A program made the position numbers and the translations under genes. The notes under the pieces were generated by a model. It had not been told where the DNA came from, made no database searches, and saw only the letters and a list, made by a program, of their open reading frames with translations. From Siphonodentalium dalli (taxonomy: Eukaryota > Mollusca > Scaphopoda > Gadilida > Siphonodentaliidae), in the NCBI GenBank assembly GCA_032622095.1, contig CP136064.1, positions 558,001-622,000 on the forward strand: DNA of 64,000 bases, in the 5' to 3' direction. Position 1 is the first letter of the stretch. Each line of letters starts with the position of its first letter. Shown piece by piece: positions 26,409 through 38,543 of the stretch.

Positions 26409-26635
26409 TTACTTATGTCCCTTTAAGTTGAGATACATCTGTTTCTTAACATACATTTGCATTCCACCATGAAGATATATATTTTCTGCAGTCATTGTAA
26501 TTGACAACCCGATTCGGATAGGGCCAGATTTGACATGACGCGGTATGGAGAAACATGCGCCAAATTGAAAATATCCAACCGTACTCCACCATGGAACCAG
26601 TCTATATCAGACACCCCTTTAAGTTGGTGACTGTG
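26409..26635 (+). repeat. M monomer with 2-base deletion (227 bp)
   Basis: It reads TTTCTTAACAT where the other left-zone M copies read TTTCTTTAACAT and normal monomers read TTTCTTTAAACAT. One further T has been lost from an already deleted M. It also has GGATAGGG and GTAATTGAC, as in other M copies. Its counterpart at 33506 has only the one-base loss. Confidence 0.88.
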
Positions 26636-26864
26636 TTACTTATGTCCCTTTAAGTTGAGATACATCTGTTCCTTTAAACATACATTTGCATTCCACCATG
26701 AAGATATATATTTTCTGCAGTCATTGTAAATGACAACCCGATTCGGATATGGCCAGATTTGACATGGCGCGGTATGGAGAAACATGCGCAAAATTGAAAA
26801 TATCCAACCGTACTCCACCATGTAACCAGTCTATAGCAGATACCCCTTAAAGTTGGTGACTGTG
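26636..26864 (+). repeat. Fused N/S monomer
   Basis: The front is N (CCACCATGAAG, ATATATTTTCTGCAG) and the back is S (GCGCAAAATTG, CATGTAACC). The crossover lies between about 26718 and 26786. The fusion removes O, P, Q and R from this HOR copy. The same form of hybrid is seen at 37170. Confidence 0.8.
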
Positions 26865-27093
26865 TTACTTATGTCCCTTTAAGTTGAGATACATCTGTTT
26901 CTTTAAACATACATTTGCATTCCAACATGAAGATATTTATTTTCTGTAGTCATTGTAAATGACAACCCGATTCGGATATGGCCAGATTTGACATGACGCG
27001 GTAGGGAAAAACATGCGCCAAATTGAAAATATCCAACAGTACTCCACCATGGAACCAGTCTATAGCAGATACCCCTTAAAGTTGGTGACGGTG

Positions 27094-30000
27094 TTACTTA
27101 TGTCCCTTTAAGTTGAGATACATCTGTTCCTTTAAACATACATTTTCATTCCACCATGAAGATATATATTTTCTGCATTCATTGAAAATGACAACCCGAT
27201 TCGGATATGGCCAGATTTGACATGGCACGGTATGGAGAAACATGCGCCAAATTGAAAATATCCAACAGTACTCCACCATGGAACCAGTCTATAGCAGATA
27301 CCCCTTAAAGTTGGTGACTGTGTTACTTATGTCCCTTTAAGTTGAGATACATCTGTTCCTTTAAACATACATTTGCATTCCACCATGAAGATATAAATTT
27401 TCTGCAGTCATTGTAAATGACAACCCGATTCGGATATGGCCAGATTTGACATGGCGCGGTATGGAGAAACATGCGCCAAGTAGAAAATATCCAACCGTAC
27501 TCCACCATGGAACCATTCTAAATCAGACACCTCTTTAGGTTGGTGACTGTGTTACTTATGTCCCTTTAAGTTGAGATACATCTGTTCCTTTAAACATACA
27601 TTTGCATTCCAACATGAAGATATATATTTTCTGCAGTCATTGTAAATGACAACCCGATTCGGATATGGCCAGATTTGACATGGCGCAGTATGGAGAAACA
27701 TGCGCCAAATTGAAAATATCCAACCGTACTCCACCATGGAACCAGTCTATAGCAGATACCCCTTTAAGTTGGTGACTGTGTTACTTATGTCCCTTTAAGT
27801 TGAGATACATCTGTTCCTTTAAACATACATTTGCATTCCAACATGAAGATATATATTTTCTGCAGTCATTGTAAATGACAACCCGATTCGGATATGGCCA
27901 GATTTGACATGGCGCGGTATGGAGAAACATGCGCCAAATTGAAAATATCCAACCGTACTCCACCATGGAACCAGTCTATAGCAGATACCCCTTTAAGTTG
28001 GTGACTGTGTTACTTATGTCCCTTTAAGTTGAGATACATCTGTTCCTTTAAACATACATTTGCTTTCCAACATGAAGATATTTATTTTCTGTAGTCATTG
28101 TAAATGACAACCCGATTCGGATATGGCCAGATTTGACATGGCGCGGTATGGAAAAACATGCGCCAAATTGAAAATATCCAACCGTACTCCACCATGGAAC
28201 CAGTCTATAGCAGATACCCCTTAAAGTTGGTGACTGTGTTACTTATGTCCCTTTAAGTTGAGATACATCTGTTCCTTTAAACATACATTTGCATTCCAAC
28301 ATGAAGATATTTATTTTCTGTAGTCATTGTAAATGACAACCCGATTCGGATATGGCCAGATTTGACATGGCGCGGTAGGGAGAAACATGCGCCAAATTGA
28401 AAATATCCAACAGTACTCCACCATGGAACCAGTCTATAGCAGATACCCCTTAAAGTTGGTGACTGTGTTACTTATGTTCCTTTAAGTTGAGATACATCTG
28501 TTTCTTTAAACATACATTTGCATTCCAACATGAAGATATTTATTTTCTGTAGTCATTGTAAATGACAACCCGATTCGGATATGGCCAGATTTGACATGGC
28601 ACGGTATGGAGAAACATGCGCCAAATAGAAAATATCCAACCGTACTCCACCATGGAACCAGTCTATAGCAGATACCCCTTAAAGTTGGTGACTGTGTTAC
28701 TTATGCCCCTTTAAGTTGAGATACATCTGTTCCTTTAAACATACATTTGCATTCCAACATGAAGATATTTATTTTCTGTAGTCATTGTAAATGACAACCC
28801 GATTCGGATATGGCCAGATTTGACATGGCGCGGTAGGGAGAAACATGCGCCAAATTGAAAATATCCAACAGTACTCCACCATGGAACCAGTCTATAGCAG
28901 ATACCCCTTAAAGTTGGTGACTGTGTTACTTATGTCCCTTTAAGTTGAGATACATCTGTTTCTTTAAACATACATTTGCATTCCAACATGAAGATATTTA
29001 TTTTCTGTAGTCATTGTAAATGACAACCCGATTCGGATATGGCCAGATTTGACATGGCGCGGTATGGAGAAACATGCGCCAAATAGAAAATATCCAACCG
29101 TACTCCACCATGGAACCAGTCTATAGCAGATACCCCTTAAAGTTGGTAACTGTGTTACTTATGTCCCTTTAAGTTGAGATACATCTGTTCCTTTAAACAT
29201 ACATTTGCATTCCAACATGAAGATATTTATTTTCTGTAGTCATTGTAAATGACAACCCGATTCGGATATGGCCAGATTTGACATGGCGCGGTATGGAGAA
29301 ACATGCGCCAAATAGAAAATATCCAACCGTACTCCACCATGGAACCAGTCTAAATCAGACACCTCTTTAAGTTGGTGACTGTGTTACTTATGTTCCTTTA
29401 AGTTGAGATACATCTGTTCCTTTAAACATACATTTGCATTCCAACATGAAGATATTTATTTTCTGTAGTCATTGTAAATGACAACCCGATTCGGATATGG
29501 CCAGATTTGACATGGCGCGGTATGGAGAAACATGCGCAAAATTGAAAATATCCAACCGTACTCCACCATGTAACCAGTCTATAGCAGATATCCCTTAAAG
29601 TTGGTGACGGTGTTACTTATGTCCCTTTAAGTTGAGATACATCTGTTCCTTTAAACATACATTTGCATTCCAACATGAAGATATTTAATTTCTGTAGTCA
29701 TTGTAAATGACAACCCGATTCGGATATGGCCAGATTTGACATGGCGCGGTATGGAGAAACATGCGCCAAGTAGAAAATATCCAACCGTACTCCACCATGG
29801 AACCAGTCTATAGCAGATACCCCTTAAAGTTGGTGACTGTGTTACTTATGTCCCTTTAAGTTGAGATACATCTGTTCCTCTAAACATACATTTGCATTCC
29901 AACATGAAGATACTTATTTTCTGTAGTCATTGTAAATGACAACCCGATTCGGATATGGCCAGATTTGACATGGCGCGGTATGGAGAAACATGCGCCAAAT

Positions 30001-30528
30001 AGAAAATATCCAACCGTACTCCACCATGGAACCAGTCTAAATCAGACACCTCTTTAAGTTGGTGACTGTGTTACTTATGTTCCTTTAAGTTGAGATACAT
30101 CTGTTCCTTTAAACATACATTTGCATTCCAACATGAAGATATTTATTTTCTGTAGTCATTGTAAATGACAACCCGATTCGGATATGGCCAGATTTGACAT
30201 GGCGCGGTATGGAGAAACATGCGCAAAATTGAAAATATCCAACCGTACTCCACCATGTAACCAGTCTATAGCAGATACCCCTTAAAGTTGGTGACTGTGT
30301 TACTTATGTCCCTTTAAGTTGAGATACATCTGTTTCTTTAAACATACATTTGCATTCCAACATGAAGATATTTATTTTCTGTAGTCATTGTAAATGACAA
30401 CCCGATTCGGATATGGCCAGATTTGACATGACGCGGTAGGGAGAAACATGCGCCAAATTGAAAATATCCAACAGTACTCCACCATGGAACCAGTCTATAG
30501 CAGATACCCCTTAAAGTTGGTGACGGTG
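27094..30528 (+). repeat. Short-form HOR, 15 monomers (3435 bp)
   Basis: Order: A1 B C1 C2 D E F G H I J Q R S T. It matches the 20226 block but keeps G (28697, with ATGCCCC). It has the same K/Q fusion (29613). The one-monomer difference explains why the spacing between related sites changes from 6868 to 7097 bp across this region. Confidence 0.84.
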
Positions 30529-33500
30529 TTACTTATGTCCCTTTAAGTTGAGATACATCTGTTCCTTTAAACATACATTTTCATTCCACCATGAAGATAT
30601 ATATTTTCTGCAGTCATTGTAAATGACAACCCGATTCGGATATGGCCAGATTTGACATGGCGCGGTATGGAGAAACATGCGCCAAATTGAAAATATCCAA
30701 CAGTACTCCACCATGGAACCAGTCTATAGCAGATACCCCTTAAAGTTGGTGACTGTGTTACTTATGTCCCTTTAAGTTGAGATACATCTGTTCCTTTAAA
30801 CATACATTTGCATTCCACCATGAAGATATAAATTTTCTGAAGTCATTGTAAATGACAACCCGATTCGGATATGGCCAGATTTGACATGGCGCGGTATGGA
30901 GAAACATGCGCCAAGTAGAAAATATCCAACCGTACTCCACCATGGAACCATTCTAAATCAGACACCTCTTTAAGTTGGTGACTGTGTTACTTATGTCCCT
31001 TTAAGTTGAGATACATCTGTTCCTTTAAACATACATTTGCATTCCAACATGAAGATATATATTTTCTGCAGTCATTGTAAATGACAACCCGATTCGGATA
31101 TGGCCAGATTTGACATGGCGCGGTATGGAGAAACATGCGCCAAATTGAAAATATCCAACCGTACTCCACCATGGAACCAGTCTATAGCAGATACCCCTTT
31201 AAGTTGGTGACTGTGTTACTTATGTCCCTTTAAGTTGAGATACATCTGTTCCTTTAAACATACATTTGCATTCCAACATGAAGATATATATTTTCTGCAG
31301 TCATTGTAAATGACAACCCGATTCGGATATGGCCAGATTTGACATGGCGCGGTATGGAGAAACATGCGCCAAATTGAAAATATCCAACCGTACTCCACCA
31401 TGGAACCAGTCTATAGCAGATACCCCTTTAAGTTGGTGACTGTGTTACTTATGTCCCTTTAAGTTGAGATACATCTGTTCCTTTAAACATACATTTGCTT
31501 TCCAACATGAAGATATTTATTTTCTGTAGTCATTGTAAATGACAACCCGATTCGGATATGGCCAGATTTGACATGGCGCGGTATGGAAAAACATGCGCCA
31601 AATTGAAAATATCCAACCGTACTCCACCATGGAACCAGTCTATAGCAGATACCCCTTAAAGTTGGTGACTGTGTTACTTATGTCCCTTTAAGTTGAGATA
31701 CATCTGTTCCTTTAAACATACATTTGCATTCCAACATGAAGATATTTATTTTCTGTAGTCATTGTAAATGACAACCCGATTCGGATATGGCCAGATTTGA
31801 CATGGCGCGGTAGGGAGAAACATGCGCCAAATTGAAAATATCCAACAGTACTCCACCATGGAACCAGTCTATAGCAGATACCCCTTAAAGTTGGTGACTG
31901 TGTTACTTATGTTCCTTTAAGTTGAGATACATCTGTTTCTTTAAACATACATTTGCATTCCAACATGAAGATATTTATTTTCTGTAGTCATTGTAAATGA
32001 CAACCCGATTCGGATATGGCCAGATTTGACATGGCACGGTATGGAGAAACATGCGCCAAATAGAAAATATCCAACCGTACTCCACCATGGAACCAGTCTA
32101 TAGCAGATACCCCTTAAAGTTGGTGACTGTGTTACTTATGTCCCTTTAAGTTGAGATACATCTGTTCCTTTAAACATACATTTGCATTCCAACATGAAGA
32201 TATTTATTTTCTGTAGTCATTGTAAATGACAACCCGATTCGGATATGGCCAGATTTGACATGGCGCGGTAGGGAGAAACATGCGCCAAATTGAAAATATC
32301 CAACAGTACTCCACCATGGAACCAGTCTATAGCAGATACCCCTTAAAGTTGGTGACTGTGTTACTTATGTCCCTTTAAGTTGAGATACATCTGTTTCTTT
32401 AAACATACATTTGCATTCCAACATGAAGATATTTATTTTCTGTAGTCATTGTAAATGACAACCCGATTCGGATATGGCCAGATTTGACATGGCGCGGTAT
32501 GGAGAAACATGCGCCAAATAGAAAATATCCAACCGTACTCCACCATGGAACCAGTCTATAGCAGATACCCCTTAAAGTTGGTAACTGTGTTACTTATGTC
32601 CCTTTAAGTTGAGATACATCTGTTCCTTTAAACATACATTTGCATTCCAACATGAAGATATTTATTTTCTGTAGTCATTGTAAATGACAACCCGATTCGG
32701 ATATGGCCAGATTTGACATGGCGCGGTATGGAGAAACATGCGCCAAATAGAAAATATCCAACCGTACTCCACCATGGAACCAGTCTAAATCAGACACCTC
32801 TTTAAGTTGGTGACTGTGTTACTTATGTTCCTTTAAGTTGAGATACATCTGTTCCTTTAAACATACATTTGCATTCCAACATGAAGATATTTATTTTCTG
32901 TAGTCATTGTAAATGACAACCCGATTCGGATATGGCCAGATTTGACATGGCGCGGTATGGAGAAACATGCGCAAAATTGAAAATATCCAACCGTACTCCA
33001 CCATGTAACCAGTCTATAGCAGATATCCCTTAAAGTTGGTAACGGTGTTACTTATGTCCCTTTAAGTTGAGATACATCTGTTCCTTTAAACATACATTTG
33101 CATTCCAACATGAAGATATATATTTTCTGCAGTCATTGTAAATGACAACCCGATTCGGATATGGCCAGATTTGACATGGCGTGGTATGGAGAAACATGCG
33201 CCAAATTGAAAATATCCAACCGTACTCCACCATGGAACCAGTCTATAGCAGATACCCCTTAAAGTTGGTGACTGTGTTACTTATGTCCCTTTAAGTTGAG
33301 ATACATCTGTTCCTTTAAACATACATTTGCATTCCAACATGAAGATATATATTTTCTGCAGTCATTGTAAATGACAACCCGATTCGGATATGGCCAGATT
33401 TGACATGGCGCGGTATGGAGAAACAAGCGCCAAATTGAAAATATCCAACCGTACTCCACCATGGAACCAGTCTATAGCAGATACCCCTTAAAGTTGGTGA

Positions 33501-34879
33501 CTGTGTTACTTATGTCCCTTTAAGTTGAGATACATCTGTTTCTTTAACATACATTTGCATTCCACCATGAAGATATATATTTTCTGCAGTCATTGTAATT
33601 GACAACCCGATTCGGATAGGGCCAGATTTGACATGACGCGGTATGGAGAAACATGCGCCAAATTGAAAATATCCAACCGTACTCCACCATGGAACCAGTC
33701 TATATCAGACACCCCTTTAAGTTGGTGACTGTGTTACTTATGTCCCTTTAAGTTGAGATACATCTGTTCCTTTAAACATACATTTGCATTCCACCATGAA
33801 GATATATATTTTCTGCAGTCATTGTAAATGACAACCCGATTCGGATATGGCCAGATTTGACATGGCGCGGTATGGAGAAACATGCGCCAAATTGAAAATA
33901 TCCAACCGTACTCCACCATGGAACCAGTCTATAGCAGATACCCCTTTAAGTTGGTGACTGTGTTGCTTATGTCCCTTTAAGTTGAGATACATCTGTTCCT
34001 TTAAACATACATTTGCATTCCAACATGAAGATATTTATTTTCTGTAGTCATTGTAAATGACAACCCGATTCGGATATGGCCAGATTTGACATGGCGCGGT
34101 ATGGAGAAACATGCGCCAAATTGAAAATATCCAACCGTACTCCACCATGGAACCAGTCTATAGCAGATACCCCTTAAAGTTGGTGACTGTGTTACTTATG
34201 TCCCTTTAAGTTGAGATACATCTGTTCCTTTAAACATACATTTGCATTCCAACATGAAGATATTTATTTTCTGTAGTCATTGTAAATGACAACCCGATTC
34301 GGATATGGCCAGATTTGACATGGCGCGGTATGGAGAAACATGCGCCAAATTGAAAATATCCAACAGTACTCCACCATGGAACCAGTCTATAGCAGATACC
34401 CCTTAAAGTTGGTGACTGTGTTACTTATGTCCCTTTAAGTTGAGATACATCTGTTCCTTTAAACATACATTTGCATTCCAACATGAAGATATTTAATTTC
34501 TGTAGTCATTGTAAATGACAACCCGATTCGGATATGGCCAGATTTGACATGGCGCGGTATGGAGAAACATGCGCCAAATAGAAAATATCCAACCGTACTC
34601 CACCATGGAACCAGTCTATAGCAGATACCCCTTAAAGTTGGTGACTGTGTTACTTATGTCCCTTTAAGTTGAGATACATCTGTTCCTCTAAACATACATT
34701 TGCATTCCAACATGAAGATACTTATTTTCTGTAGTCATTGTAAATGACAACCCGATTCGGATAGGGCCAGATTTGACATGGCGCGGTATGGAGAAACAAT
34801 GCGCCAAATTGAAAATATCCAACCGTACTCCACCATGGAACCAGTCTATAGCAGATACCCCTTTAAGTTGGTGACTGTG
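30529..34879 (+). repeat. Long-form HOR, 19 monomers (4351 bp)
   Basis: Order: A2 B C1 C2 D E F G H I J K L M N O P Q R. It follows the canonical order to R, and S and T are missing. P at 34192 lacks the GACAAGG mark. The last monomer mixes R (CCTCTAAAC, GATACTT) with GGATAGGG, carries a one-base insertion, and leads straight into C2 of the right zone. Confidence 0.84.
34798..34799 (+). other. Single-base insertion in array
   Basis: GAGAAACAATGCGCC stands where other monomers have GAGAAACATGCGCC. It is the only insertion I found in the forward array. It restores the 229-bp phase lost at the M monomer of 33506, and it lies next to the border between the left and right zones. Confidence 0.85.
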
Positions 34880-37800
34880 TTACTTATGTCCCTTTAAGTT
34901 GAGATACATCTGTTCCTTTAAACATACATTTGCATTCCAACATGAAGATATATATTTTCTGCAGTCATTGTAAATGACAACCCGATTCGGATATGGCCAG
35001 ATTTGACATGGCGCGGTATGGAGAAACATGCGCCAAATTGAAAATATCCAACCGTACTCCACCATGGAACCAGTCTATAGCAGATACCCCTTTAAGTTGG
35101 TGACTGTGTTACTTATGTCCCTTTAAGTTGAGATACATCTGTTCCTTTAAACATACATTTGCTTTTCAACATGAAGATATTTATTTTCTGTAGTCATTGT
35201 AAATGACAACCCGATTCGGATATGGCCAGATTTGACATGGCGCGGTATGGAAAAACATGCGCCAAATTGAAAATATCCAACCGTACTCCACCATGGAACC
35301 AGTCTATAGCAGATACCCCTTAAAGTTGGTGACTGTGTTACTTATGTCCCTTTAAGTTGAGATACATCTGTTTCTTTAAACATACATTTGCATTCCAACA
35401 TGAAGATATTTATTTTCTGTAGTCATTGTAAATGACAACCCGATTCGGATATGGCCAGATTTGACATGGCACGGTGTGGAGAAACATGCGCCAAATAGAA
35501 AATATCCAACCGTACTCCACCATGGAACCAGTCTATAGCAGATACCCCTTAAAGTTGGTGACTGTGTTACTTATGTCCCTTTAAGTTGAGATACATCTGT
35601 TCCTTTAAACATACATTTGCATTCCAACATGAAGATATTTATTTTCTGTAGTCATTGTAAATGACAACCCGATTCGGATATGGCCAGATTTGACATGGCG
35701 CGGTAGGGAGAAACATGCGCCAAATTGAAAATATCCAACAGTACTCCACCATGGAACCAGTCTATAGCAGATACCCCTTAAAGTTGGTGACTGTGTTACT
35801 TATGTCCCTTTAAGTTGAGATACATCTGTTTCTTTAAACATACATTTGCATTCCAACATGAAGATATTTATTTTCTGTAGTCATTGTAAATGACAACCCG
35901 ATTCGGATATGGCCAGATTTGACATGGCGCGGTATGGAGAAACATGCGCCAAATAGAAAATATCCAACCGTACTCCACCATGGAACCAGTCTATAGCAGA
36001 TACCCCTTAAAGTTGGTGACGGTGTTACTTATGTCCCTTTAAGTTGAGATACATCTGTTCCTTTAAACATACATTTGCTTTCCCACATGAAGATATTTAT
36101 TTTCTGTAGTCATTGTAAATGACAACCCGATTCGGATATGGCCAGATTTGACATGGCGCGGTATGGAAAAACATGCGCCAAATAGAAAATATCCAACCGT
36201 ACTCCACCATGGAACCAGTCTATAGCAGATACCCCTTAAAGTTGGTGACTGTGTTACTTATGTCCCTTTAAGTTGAGATACATCTGTTCCTTTAAACATA
36301 CATTTGCATTCCAACATGAAGATATTTATTTTCTGTAGTCATTGTAAATGACAACCCGATTCGGATATGGCCAGATTTGACATGGCGCGGTATGGAGAAA
36401 CATGCGCCAAATAGAAAATATCCAACCGTACTCCACCATGGAACCAGTCTAAATCAGACACCTCTTTAAGTTGGTGACTGTGTTACTTATGTTCCTTTAA
36501 GTTGAGATACATCTGTTCCTTTAAACATACATTTGCATTCCAACATGAAGATATATATTTTCTGCAGTCATTGTAAATGACAACCCGATTCGGATATGGC
36601 CAGATTTGACATGGCGCGGTATGGAGAAACATGCGCCAAATTGAAAATATCCAACCGTACTCCACCATGGAACCAGTCTATAGCAGATACCCCTTTAAGT
36701 TGGTGACTGTGTTACTTATGTCCCTTTAAGTTGAGATACATCTGTTTCTTTAAACATACATTTGCATTCCAACATGAAGATATTTATTTTCTGTAGTCAT
36801 TGTAAATGACAACCCGATTCGGATATGGCCAGATTTGACATGACGCGGTAGGGAGAAACATGCGCCAAATTGAAAATATCCAACAGTACTCCACCATGGA
36901 ACCAGTCTATAGCAGATACCCCTTAAAGTTGGTGACGGTGTTTCTTATGTCCCTTTAAGTTGAGATACATCTGTTCCTTTAAACATACATTTGCATTCCA
37001 CCATGAAGATATATATTTTCTGCAGTCATTGTAAATGACAACCCGATTCGGATATGGCCAGATTTGACATGGCGCGGTATGGAGAAACATGCGCCAAGTA
37101 GAAAATATTCAACCGTACTCCACCATGGAACCATTCTAAATCAGACACCTCTTTAAGTTGGTGACTGTGTTACTTATGTCCCTTTAAGTTGAGATACATC
37201 TGTTCCTTTAAACATACATTTGCATTCCACCATGAAGATATATATTTTCTGCAGTCATTGTAAATGACAACCCGATTCGGATATGGCCAGATTTGACATG
37301 GCGCGGTATGGAGAAACATGCGCAAAATTGAAAATATCCAACCGTACTCCACCATGTAACCAGTCTATAGCAGATACCCCTTCAAGTTGGTGACGGTGTT
37401 ACTTATGTCCCTTTAAGTTGAGATACATCTGTTCCTTTAAACATTCATTTGCATTCCACCATGAAGATATATATTTTCTGCAGTCATTGTAAATGACAAC
37501 CCGATTCGGATATGGCCAGATTTGACATGGCGCGGTATGGAGAAACATGCGCCAAATTGAAAATATCCAACCGTACTCCACCATGTAACCAGTCTATAGC
37601 AGATACCCCTTAAAGTTGGTGACGGTGTTACTTATGTCCCTTTAAGTTGAGATACATCTGTTCCTTTAAACATACATTTGCATTCCAACATGAAGATATA
37701 TATTTTCTGCAGTCATTGTAAATGACAACCCGATTCGGATATGGCCAGATTTGACATGGCGCGGTATGGAGAAACATGCGCCAAATAGAAAATATCCAAC

Positions 37801-38543
37801 CGTACTCCACCATGGAACCAGTCTATAGCAGATACCCCTTAAAGTTGGTGACTGTGTTACTTATGTCCCTTTAAGTTGAGATACATCTGTTCCTTTAAAC
37901 ATACATTTGCATTCCAACATGAAGATATTTATTTTCTGTAGTCATTGTAAATGACAACCCGATTCGGATATGGCCAGATTTGACATGGCGCGGTATGGAG
38001 AAACATGCGCCAAATAGAAAATATCCAACCGTACTCCACCATGGAACCAGTCTAAATCAGACACCTCTTTAAGTTGGTGACTGTGTTACTTATGTTCCTT
38101 TAAGTTGAGATACATCTGTTCCTTTAAACATACATTTGCATTCCAACATGAAGATATTTATTTTCTGTAGTCATTGTAAATGACAACCCGATTCGGATAT
38201 GGCCAGATTTGACATGGCGCGGTATGGAGAAACATGCGCAAAATTGAAAATATCCAACCGTACTCCACCATGTAACCAGTCTATAGCAGATACCCCTTAA
38301 AGTTGGTGACTGTGTTACTTATGTCCCTTTAAGTTGAGATACATCTGTTTCTTTAAACATACATTTGCATTCCAACATGAAGATATTTATTTTCTGTAGT
38401 CATTGTAAATGACAACCCGATTCGGATATGGCCAGATTTGACATGACGCGGTAGGGAGAAACATGCGCCAAATTGAAAATATCCAACAGTACTCCACCAT
38501 GGAACCAGTCTATAGCAGATACCCCTTAAAGTTGGTGACGGTG
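34880..38543 (+). repeat. Zone-border block, 16 monomers (3664 bp)
   Basis: Order: C2 D F' G H D* I* X T A/B N/S U K I' S T. F' (35338) has GGCACGGTGTGG, a state that recurs only in the right zone (39689, 42895). D (35109) has GCTTTTCAAC. D* at 36025 has GCTTTCCCAC with GGAAAAAC and CAAATAG. X at 36483 joins a GTTCC front to a CTGCAG body. The last six monomers repeat the block at 1682-3055. Confidence 0.78.

Larger units (their letters stand above)
23432..27093 (+). repeat. Long-form HOR, 16 monomers (3662 bp)
   Basis: Order: A2 B C1 C2 D E F G H I J K L M N/S T. It keeps the canonical order to M, then a fused N/S monomer replaces N to S. The length is 16 x 229 minus the two bases lost in M. 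The K monomer (25951) has GGCGTGG, shared with 33048. Confidence 0.84.
20226..34379 (+). repeat. Two-part super-repeat (short + long HOR), two copies
   Basis: Copy 1 is 20226-27093 and copy 2 starts at 27094. Each is an A1 short-form HOR followed by an A2 long-form HOR. From 20226 to about 21800 the shift is 6868 bp. From about 22500 to 26400 it is 7097 bp, because copy 1 lacks one G monomer. Shared rare states are the K/Q fusion, GGCGTGG in K, and GGTAGGGAAAAAC in the preceding T. Copy 2 keeps N O P after M where copy 1 has the N/S fusion. Confidence 0.8.
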
